From: Nocardia carnea
GTDB taxonomy: Bacteria > Actinomycetota > Actinomycetes > Mycobacteriales > Mycobacteriaceae
Assembly (NCBI RefSeq): GCF_029868855.1
Contig: NZ_JARWOV010000173.1
Span: forward strand, 1-60,307
Length of the DNA stretch: 60,307 bases
Direction of reading: 5' to 3'
A program made the translations under genes and the position numbers. Under the pieces are notes generated by a model that saw only the letters and a list, made by a program, of their open reading frames with translations, did no database searches and was not told the DNA's origin. Shown in pieces: positions 34,183-43,500 of the stretch (position 1 is the stretch's first letter; each line of letters begins with the position of its first letter).

Positions 34183-35264
34183 GCGACGAACCCGAAGTCC
34201 TGGTCGAACAGCGTGACGGCCTGGGACTTCTCACCCTGAACCGGCCCAAGGCCATCAACGCGCTGAACCATGCGATGACGCTCACCATCACCGAGCAGTT
34301 GCGGGCCTGGGCCACCGACGATTCGGTGCGTACCGTCGCGATCACCGGTGCGGGTGAGCGGGGACTGTGTGCGGGGGGCGATATCGTCGCGATCCATCAC
34401 GACGCCAAGGAACAGCAGGCGGCCGGGCACGTCGGGTCGGCGGCGGATTCGGCGACCGGCAAGTTCTGGCGCGACGAGTACATTCTCAACGCGCTCATCG
34501 GCCGCTATCCGAAACCGTATGTCGCGGTGATGGACGGAATCGTGATGGGCGGTGGGGTCGGGCTGTCCGCGCACGGCAGCCACCGGATCGTCACCGAGAA
34601 GTCGACCATCGGGATGCCCGAGGTCGGGATCGGCTTCATCCCCGATGTCGGCGGCACCTACCTGCTCTCCCGGGCGCCGGGCGAACTGGGTACCCATATC
34701 GCGCTCACCACGGCGCGGATGAAGGCCGGTGACGCGATCGCCACCGGCTTCGCGGACTACTACGTTCCCGCCGAACAGATTCCGGCTCTGCTCACGACAC
34801 TGCAGACCGAATCCGCGGACATCGCGATCGCCAAATATGCGGCCGAGGCGCCGGAATCGGCGTTGCTCGGGCAGCGGGACTGGATCGACTCCTGCTACGG
34901 CGCGGAGACGGTCGCCGAGATCGTCGCCCATCTGCAGGAGCACGCCGATACCGAGGCGAATGCGGCGGCAACCGCGATACTCGGTAAATCGCCGGTGGCG
35001 CTGCAGGTCACCCTGCGGTCGCTGCGGTCGGCCCGCACGGCCACGAGCCTGGAGGCGGTGCTGAACGAGGAGTACCGCGTTTCGATCGCCTCGCTGGCCT
35101 CGCACGATCTGGTCGAGGGGATCCGCGCGCAGGTGGTCGACAAGGACCGCAACCCGCAATGGTCGCCCGCCACTCTGACCGATGTCACCACCGACCAGGT
35201 CGACGCGTACTTCGCCGAACTGGGCGCGCGGGAACTGGGTTTGACGACTCCGGAGGACAAGTAA
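34179..35264 (+). CDS. 3-hydroxyisobutyryl-CoA hydrolase (crotonase superfamily)
   Basis: This protein has 361 residues from ATG 34179 (GAAGGA six bases upstream). The crotonase core has LNRPKAINALNHAM, GLCAGGDIVAIH and GIVMGGGVGLSAHGSHRIVT, followed by GMPEVGIGFIPDVGGTYLLS. That last segment and the length of about 360 residues mark the HIBYL-CoA hydrolase group rather than hydratases. It releases 3-hydroxyisobutyrate from its CoA ester. Its stop overlaps the mmsB start. Confidence 0.88.
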   Translation: MSDEPEVLVEQRDGLGLLTLNRPKAINALNHAMTLTITEQLRAWATDDSVRTVAITGAGERGLCAGGDIVAIHHDAKEQQAAGHVGSAADSATGKFWRDEYILNALIGRYPKPYVAVMDGIVMGGGVGLSAHGSHRIVTEKSTIGMPEVGIGFIPDVGGTYLLSRAPGELGTHIALTTARMKAGDAIATGFADYYVPAEQIPALLTTLQTESADIAIAKYAAEAPESALLGQRDWIDSCYGAETVAEIVAHLQEHADTEANAAATAILGKSPVALQVTLRSLRSARTATSLEAVLNEEYRVSIASLASHDLVEGIRAQVVDKDRNPQWSPATLTDVTTDQVDAYFAELGARELGLTTPEDK

Positions 35265-36166
35265 TGAGTAAGACGATCGGTTTCCTCGGCCTCGGCCACA
35301 TGGGCGGTCCGATGGCCGCGAACCTGGTGCGGGCCGGGTACGAAGTACACGCGTACGACCCGTCGGCCGCGGCACAGGAACAGGCCCGCAAAGACGGTGT
35401 GGCGCTGGTGGATACCGGGGTCGCCGCCGCCACCGACCGCGATATCGTCATCACGATGCTCACCAACGGCAAGCTGGTGCGTGACGTGTACGCCGAACTG
35501 CTGCCGGTGGCACGGCCGAACACCTTGTTCGTGGACTGCTCGACCATCGACGTCGCCGATGCGAAGGCGGCCGCGGAGGCGGCGACGGCGGCCGGGCACC
35601 GCGCGCTGGACGCGCCGGTCTCCGGGGGCGTTTCGGGTGCGGCCGCCGGCACACTCACCTTCATGGTCGGCGGGGCGGAAGCCGATTTCGCCGAGGCGCT
35701 GCCGGTACTCGAGGTGATGGGCGCCAAGGTCGTCCACTGCGGTGCGTCCGGGGTCGGGCAGGCCGCCAAGATCTGCAACAACATGCTGCTGGGGATCTCC
35801 ATGATCGGGCTGTCCGAGGCGCTGGTCCTGGGGGAGAAGCTGGGGCTGAGCCACCAGGCGTTCTTCGATGTGGTTTCCCAGGCCTCCGGGCAGAGCTGGG
35901 CGCTCACCACCTACTGTCCGGTGCCGGGGCCGGTGCCGACCAGTCCGGCGAACAACGATTACCAGCCGGGGTTCGCGACAGCACTGATGAACAAGGATCT
36001 GGGCCTGGCCGTGGAAGCCCTGCGGGCCAACGGGGTGCAGGGTCGCATCGGCGAGTTGGCAGCGGAGATCTACCGCGAGTTCAACGAGACCTCCGGGGGC
36101 CGGGACTTCTCGGCGATCATCACCGAGGTGCGGGAACGCAGCGGCGGGTCGCCGGCCGCCGGCTGA
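35264..36166 (+). CDS. mmsB: 3-hydroxyisobutyrate dehydrogenase
   Basis: This 300-residue protein starts on the last base of the hydrolase TAA. The dinucleotide motif is IGFLGLGHMGGPMAANLVRA, the substrate motif DAPVSGGVSGAAAGTLTFMV, and the catalytic Lys lies in GQAAKICNNMLLGISM. It oxidises 3-hydroxyisobutyrate to methylmalonate semialdehyde, feeding MmsA. It is the last gene of the valine operon. Confidence 0.93.
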   Translation: MSKTIGFLGLGHMGGPMAANLVRAGYEVHAYDPSAAAQEQARKDGVALVDTGVAAATDRDIVITMLTNGKLVRDVYAELLPVARPNTLFVDCSTIDVADAKAAAEAATAAGHRALDAPVSGGVSGAAAGTLTFMVGGAEADFAEALPVLEVMGAKVVHCGASGVGQAAKICNNMLLGISMIGLSEALVLGEKLGLSHQAFFDVVSQASGQSWALTTYCPVPGPVPTSPANNDYQPGFATALMNKDLGLAVEALRANGVQGRIGELAAEIYREFNETSGGRDFSAIITEVRERSGGSPAAG

Positions 36167-36483
36167 AGCTCGCTGGCACGGTCGCGTGGTGTGCTCCGGC
36201 GCACCGCGTGACCGGGCCGATCGAGCACGCCGGCACGCGTCCGGCACGCTGAAAGTCCTTCACGATTCGGGCCTCGGGCCATGGAAGGTAACGTTCGCCC
36301 GACTCGGCCGAGACGTGTATGTCTCGGGTGGATCGTCGCGATGTGAAGTGATACTGCCTCGGGGCGCGCCGTGTGCCGATCGGCCCGGAGGCGTTGTTCT
36401 TCCCCGAATTATCCTGTGCGACATCGTGTGTTCACCCGTCTCCGTTGTAATCGGGCTATCGGATTCCCGATGAGGAGGTTGCG
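36167..36483. other. leader and promoter region upstream of the toxin locus
   Basis: No gene is supported here. A weak hairpin at 36188-36205 (GGTGTGC/GCGCACC with one wobble) could end the mms operon. The segment 36400-36470 is relatively AT-rich and probably holds the toxin promoter. A strong GAGGAGG at 36472-36478 belongs to the leader peptide. Confidence 0.4.
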
Positions 36484-36522
36484 GTGCGAAGCCCGGCAGC
36501 AGCCGCCGCCATACCACCGTGA
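36484..36522 (+). CDS. 12-codon leader peptide coupled to the toxin start
   Basis: GTG 36484 has a perfect GAGGAGG five bases upstream. It encodes MRSPAAAAAIPP and ends at TGA 36520-36522, which overlaps the toxin GTG at 36519. The toxin start itself has no Shine-Dalgarno sequence. Its translation probably depends on ribosomes finishing this peptide. Confidence 0.5.
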   Translation: MRSPAAAAAIPP

Positions 36523-37560
36523 GTCTGTATCTGCCGCCGGAGATGCGGTGGCTCGGCTGGATCGCCGGCGCGGAATGGCCGGACGGCGACGAGGACAACG
36601 CCTGGGCTGTCTCCGATGTGTGGAAAGAGGCCGCCGCAGAACTACTCGCGCTGATCGCCGCTGTCGATGAGGCCAAAGCGGCGACCATGGCCGCCTATTC
36701 GGACGGTGCCGCGCGGGCCGAGATGGGTGCGTTGTACGACCAGATGCGCAGCGGCGAATCCTCGATCGAGGCGCTCGCGAAGTACATGCAGCAAACCTCG
36801 GACTCCACCTTCGATATGGGTACCGAGCTGCAGGCCGAGAAGATCACCATTATTGTCACGCTCTGCTGGCTGGCCATCGAAATCGCACTGGCCTGGCTTT
36901 TCCCGCCGACGGCCCCCGCCGTCGAGGCCGCGGCGGTCGGTACGAGCCGGGCGATTCTGCAATCGGTGCGGACGGCGACCCAGAAAGCCATCCAGCAGTT
37001 GGCCGCCAAGCTGGGTGCCCCCACCGTGAAACGAAGCTTCTGGCGGAGTTTGCTGGCCGGGAAACCGGCACTGCCCACCGCCAAGGGGTGGGGCGTGGTC
37101 GGTAGCGAGGTGATCCAGGGCGCCGCCGAGGAAGCGCTGATCAGCGGCGCCGTCCAGGCGGGCCAGGTCGCCGACGACAAGCGCCGGGAAATGGATTGGT
37201 CGGAAATCGGCTACAGCGCGGCGGCCGGCGGTTTCGCTGAACCGATCGGCGGGGCGGTGGCCAAGGGGCTGAACAAAGGTTTCGCCGGCGGTTTCGGATT
37301 CAACAAGAATCTCGGCGGCCAACTCGATAATTGGTGGGGGCGGGCCGGGCAGAACACGGTGGTCGGGGCCGTATCGGACGGGCTCGCAGGGATCGCCGGA
37401 AGTCTTTTCGTCGCCGGGATATCCGGGCAGAGCGTATCGGACACCCTCACCGGAGTAGGGGTCGCCGGTGGTTTCATCCAGGGCGGGATCGTCGGTCTGG
37501 CGGACCCGTCGACCTTCGGCCGATCGGGGTTCGCCGGCTCGGCCGCCGGCGACTGGGGCG
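36519..37560 (+). other. WXG100-like N-terminal secretion domain and hydrophobic region
   Basis: The opening LYLPPEMRWLGWIAGAEWPD and GDEDNAWAVSDVWKEAAAEL are the WXG100-like pattern of actinobacterial T7SS toxins. FDMGTELQAEKITIIVTLCW leads into a hydrophobic helix ending LFPPTAPAVE, and Gly/Ala-rich helices follow. The second toxin-like gene at 50369 shares this domain almost word for word to about residue 130, so both are probably exported by the same route. Confidence 0.75.
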
Positions 37561-40500
37561 CCGGCGGGGGAAACCTGTTCGGGCGCAGCGGCGGAGAAGG
37601 TGGATTCGACAACGGTTCCGGTGACGGATCCGGAACGGGTGACCAGGTCGGGCAGTCACCCCCGCCGGGCAGCGGAACTCCGGGCGACGGCGACTCGCCC
37701 CGGACGCGCGGCGGTAACTCCGAACGCGCGGGTGAGTCCGAGGCACAACGACCGGGTGGATCACGCGGTGGTCCTGCGGATTCGCCGGAATCCTCGCGGG
37801 CCGGGCCGCCGGGGTTCACGCAGCCACAGAGCTTCGCCGGCGCGGAGCAGGTACCGGCGGATGGGCCGCAAGTCTCGAATCGGTGGCCGGGCTCCGGCTT
37901 CGCGGGCAGCGACTCGGATTCGACGGGTACCGGGCCGTTCTCGTCGCCCGGGGATACGAGTTCGGGGCTTACACCTTCCGGCGGACAGTCACCGCCGAGC
38001 GAACCCGATACAGGTGGCGGGCCGTCACACGCCTCGGAGGCACTTGCCGGCAACGGGGCAGCCCCCGGTGCCTTGCGTAATAGTTCGGCCGGGCCGCAAG
38101 GGGATACGGCCTCCTTGCCGGGCGCCGGTGATGAAAGCGGTGCGGCCGGCGCGAGTGGGGGTGCGGGCTCCGCGTCGGGCGGCGGCGGTGTTGCGGACGG
38201 CGATGGTCATGGCGGGTCGGCCGGTGGCGAAGGTGGTGTCGGCGGATCGAACGGTGCCGGCGGTACAGCCGGCGAATCGCCGTCCGCGGGGGTGGGGACA
38301 CAGGCCGGGGAATCGGCTTCGGTGGCCGGTGAGCAAGCCCCGGATACGACAACGGACCAGGATTTCCACCAGAACCAGCCGGGCGGACCGGGTGGTCCCG
38401 AGGGCCACGATCAGCCGGGTACGGGCGCACAGCAGTCGGATGAGCCGGGCTCGCGTCCGGGTGCTACCGCGACCCCCGGGGACACGGGTGACCGAGTCGG
38501 GGGCGCTTCGGTCCCTGCCGCGCAGTCGTTCCAGGCCGGTGGGCCGCCGGTCCCCGGGGCATCCGGCCCGGCTCCTACTTCCGGCGCGATCCAGAATCCT
38601 GGAGCGGGTCAAACACCCGCTGTGACACAGAACCCGGGTCCGGCGTCGGCTGCCGGTGGCCCCCCGCCGAATTCCCGCCCCACACAAGTTGCCGGACCGG
38701 GGCAGTCCTCCGGACCCGCGCCGTCCGGTCGCACGGAAACGCCTACCGGCCAGTCGAGTCCCGCCGTGCGTCCGGGAATCACCACCGGGCTATTTGATCC
38801 CGCTGCTGGCGCGCCGGAAGTCCAGGGGAACCGCCCGATAACGGAATCGGGAACCACGCCGCCGGCGTCGACCGGCGTACCCGGCCGGCCCGAGTATCCG
38901 ATGAGTGATTCACCGGACACGGACAGTGATATCGAATGGGCGGACCTGGTCGGCGGGGATCTCCCGGACGACCTGGAATCGAGGTGGACACCGCAGGCTT
39001 TCGAGGCCATGATCTCGATGAACGCGGCCGGGATCACCGCGTCGCCGACCGGCCTCGGGGCCGGATCAACCGGTTCGGTGCCCGCGGGCCCGGGCTCACT
39101 CCCGGGCACCCCGGCGCCTGCAACCACGACCCAACTCGGCCCGCATCCGAGTCCCCCTGCACAGACCCCGAACTCCCCGGGTTCGCCCGCGCCGAACTCG
39201 AGTTCACCGCATACGCCGAATCCGGTTTCGGGCTCAGCGCAGCCCGGTACGACTTCGCCGAATCAGCCGCAAGCCGGATCGGGCCAGCCGCAAGCCGGAC
39301 CGGCTCAGTCGCACTCCGGGCCGGCCCAGCTACCGGCCGGGACGGCTCAGCCACAGGCTGGACCGGCTCAGTCGCAGCCCGGGCCGAATCAGAGCGGCGC
39401 GCAGTCGGCCGCCGAGGGCGACCCGGGTCGGCCCAAACGGGGGCATTCCGAGACCGGGCCGAGCCCGGAACCGCCGCTCAAGCGGGCGCGCGCCGGAGAA
39501 CCGGCGCCGGGCAGCCCGCAGCCGGACGGATCGGAAACCGGCTCGGAAGACGCGCAGCCGGTGCCGGTATTCGTCCCGGTCGACAACAGGCCGCAGCACC
39601 AGTCGCCCGCACCGCAGAGTCCGCGGACTCCCCGGCCGCCGCGTGATTCCGAGGCGGAGCTGTCCGCGGACGAGGAATCGGACTGGGAGGGCTGGACGGA
39701 TCCGGAATCGGAAGCGGACACCGCGCCGGAGCCGCCGCTGTTCGGCCGGCCGGAACCGCCGATGGTGCTGGGTAACCCCAGGCAATCCCGGGTGTACGGG
39801 CCGGGTCTGCTGGCGCCCCTCGAAGATCCGCAGCTGCAGCAGGACCTCGAGGGCGCGTTGCGTGGTGCGGACGGGAACTTCGTGCGGTATGCCGATCCGC
39901 GGACGCACCCGGCCGGCGGGACTCCATACGGCCGGTTGATCAACCCCGGTATGTCGGGTAGCGCCTCTCGCGGCAACAACTGTGCCGAGGCCGCGCTGGC
40001 CGGGCTGGCCAGTTTTTATGGGGTGCCGATGGTCGCCGCCCCCCGCTTTCCGGATGTGGTGAACGGTGTCATCGACCGACGTGGCGGCGAGCGGGGAAGT
40101 CCGCAGCGGGTTTTCCAGATGCTGCGCACCGGGCAGGAGAGCTACGAAGACGGCCGGCCGGTCCCGGAGCAGTACACCGCGATGGACAACTGGGTACGAC
40201 ACCTCGGCCCGGGTTCGGCTGCCTACGTGACCAGCATGTGGAAACAGATCGATCCCGCCACCGGCCGGCCGTTTCCGGACGACGGCTCGGTGATCTTCGA
40301 AGCGCACACCACGCTGATCGTTTACCCCGAAGGTGCCGAGGGACCGGTCTGGTGGGACCCGCAGTCGGGGGAGATGACCCTGGGACCGTCACCGGATATG
40401 GTCGACCGCAGTGCGGGGGTCGCATTCATTCCGATTCCGGGGAATCGGGTCATCGCCGCTGATCCGGACCCCGCTGCCGGGCCGGCGGCTCCGGTTCCGT

Positions 40501-43500
40501 ACCAGCCGCCGGCTGGGCCGGTGGTGGTGCCGGCGGCACAGTCGGCCGATCGGTCGCCGTTGCAGTTGCCGGATCCGGCGACGAGCCGCACGTTCGGCCC
40601 GGGCAATTCGAATCCGGATCTGCATCCCGGCCTGCAGCAGGTGCTCGAGAGCGCGCTACGGGACGGCTCCGGCGGTTTCGTAACGGGTGCTCATCCGGGT
40701 ACTCATCCCTCGGCCGCGGCGCCGTACGGGTTGCTGGTCAATGGCGGTGGCCCGGATGTCCCCGGACGCCGGTCCAATAATTTCGATGCCGCGCTATCGG
40801 CGCTTTCGTCGTTCCTCGGCACACCGCGGGTCGCCGCGGCCCGGTATCCCGACAGTGCCGCCGGTCCCGGTGACAGGGCCGCGGAAGCCGACAGTGCCCG
40901 GCGGGCGGCGCGGTGGGCCGGCGGCAACCTGCACCGGTTCCCGGCCGAACAGCCGATGACGCAGCAGTTCGCGAATCTGCACACCTGGGTGCACCATCTC
41001 GGACCGGGTTCGGCCGCATTGGTTTTCAGTGCTGTCCCGGAGCGGGACCCGGCGACCGGGTCGATTCTGCGTGACCCGCAGGGTGAACCGGTGATCCGGG
41101 TCCATCCCACAGTTGTCGTCTACCCTCCGGCCGCCTCCGGTCCGGTGTGGTGGAACGCGGTGACCGGCGAGACCTGGGACCACCCGCCCGCCGACCTGGT
41201 CGCGATAACCGGCAGGCTGCGTTTCATCCCGATCCCGGCCGGCAGCACCGTCGTGGAATCCGCTCCGCTCCCGGCCGGTTCGGCCGCCCAACCTCCACCA
41301 CAGGACTCCGCCGACGGGCGTGATCCACAGGGTATTCCGGACCCGACCGGTCCTCCGTACCATCTGCGAGAACGAACCCGCCGATTCCTCGAGAGATCCG
41401 GCCGGCCCACCTCGACGGGTACCCCGCCGCACGCGGCATCACCGGCAATCGAGTACACCCCGATTCCAGAGGTTGTCCAGGCTCCGGAGAGCGCGACCCA
41501 ACCCATTGCCGCCCAGCCGTCACCCGCCGAAGCGGTGCCGTCCGGAACCGAGGCGTTTGTGCCGGAGCGGGAACTCGCGGAATTGCCGCAGACGCAGACG
41601 CTGCCGTCCGAACGGGAGTTGTCGTCGCGGGAACCGGCTCCCGCTCCCGCCGGGGCACCGGTGCCGGATCTCACCGCAGCGGCGGAACTGCCGGCGTCCG
41701 AGGTGGTTCCGGACGGGAGGACGGCGACGCACCCGGGAACACTCCCGGTGTCGGCGCAGACCGGGCCGGTGCGGTCCCCGGAACTCGACGAGGGCTATAT
41801 CGGGGCCGACGGGTACCGGCAGTTCTCGTCCGACGAGGCGGGCGACCGGTACGGCGAGAACCACCTGGGGGGTGAATTCCGCCGGCTCTCGCCCGAGCAG
41901 CAGACCGCGGTCCGCAAGTATGTCGCCGAATCGTTCACGGTGAACAATGTGCTGCGCGACGGCGCTCCGGACCGGGAACCGTTCTTCGCCCGCGTGCGCG
42001 CTTCCGCGCCGGCTCTGGCCACGCTCTACGAACTGACCGGCGGCGCGCTACCGACCCGTGCCGACCTGGAGCGCATCAGGCAGAATCCGGAGCTCACCCC
42101 GGGGCAGCGGACAGCGGTCGACACCGCGCTCGCCGAGCCGGACCTCGATTCCTACGTGGAGCAGCTGACCGCCGATCAGGACACGCTGTCCCGGCTGACC
42201 GCCTACCTCGGTACCGAGCCGTCGCAGGCAGCGTTCGACCAGCGGATCACCGACCTGAACGCCGCGCTGGAACGGCCGATCCCGGGCGGTCCCGTGCGGG
42301 CGGTTCGCGGGGTCAACGATCTCTCGTTCATGGTCACCGCCGACGACACCCCACTGGGCGGGCGGGATCCGCGATTGCTGGCCGGTACCACGCAGCAGGA
42401 ACCGGCGTATCTGTCCACCTCTCTCGGCGTGGTTCCGGCTTTCCCGGGCGTCGTCCGGATCGAACTCGATCTACCGGAGGGTGCGCACGGGCTGTGGCTG
42501 GGACGCAACGGTCGATACGGCTATGAGCGGGAACTGCTGCTACCCCGGGGAACCAGATACCGGATCACCGAGGTCGTTGCGGACCCGGCCGGTGACTACG
42601 GCAATATTCGGCCGAAATATCTGATCCGCGCGACGGTACTGCCGCCGGAATCTGCGGCGGGCCTGTCTTCGGGGGATCAGCGCGCGGATTCGCGGCGTCC
42701 GCCGATCGCCGGCGACCGGCCGGCGGATCCGCCGGTGGATGAGGACTCCGACGGGTTGATTCCGGTGCGATCACAGACCGCGGAGTCGAGTGGGTTGATC
42801 CCGGTGGTGTCGCGGGGTCCGGTGGAGCCCGAGTCGAGTGGTCCGGTTCCGGCCGGCTCCACGGCAACCGAGGAAGGTTCGACCGGTCTGATCCCGGCGG
42901 AATTGTCGCGGCCCGAACCCTCCCGGCAGTATGTCCAGGATCCGGAGCACGAGCTGCCCGGTGAGGATTGGCGGTACCGGCCGCCGGCGAACAGGCTGCC
43001 GCACGAACTGTCCGCGGGAAACGAGCGATACGAGCTCTCCGGTGGGGATTCACGGCACGAGCTACCCGGGAGCGAGCTGCGCCACGAGCTGCCCGGAGAC
43101 GGCTTGCGGCACGAGCTCCCCGCGGGTGAACAGCGGCAGGAACTTCCCGGGCCGGAATCGGTTACCGATGAATCGCCCCCGGATGGGAACCGCGGCGGTG
43201 GTGACCGGCCGCCGACACCGGCCGAACTCGGCCCTCGCTCCGGCGAACCGGACGATACTCCGGTCGAAGCTCCGCCGGCCGATGCTCCGGCCACGAAGAG
43301 ACCGCGGCTGGAGGAGCCGACAACGGATTCGTCCGCTCCCGAGTCGGGCCCCGCAGAGTCGACCTCTGCCGAGACGAGTACGGAGGAGCCGGATCCGGCC
43401 GAGCGGCCTCCGGGTTCGCAGCAGGATATCGTTCCGCGGCCGCGGTTGGATCGCCCGTGGCCACCGCTGGTGCTCTCGAACGGTACCGATGCCCGCGCCT

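Noticed and set aside
41781..42654. Another papain-fold module
   Set aside because: It has no NC..C or WWDPQ pattern; the R, STS and ExE residues fit an ADP-ribosyltransferase instead.
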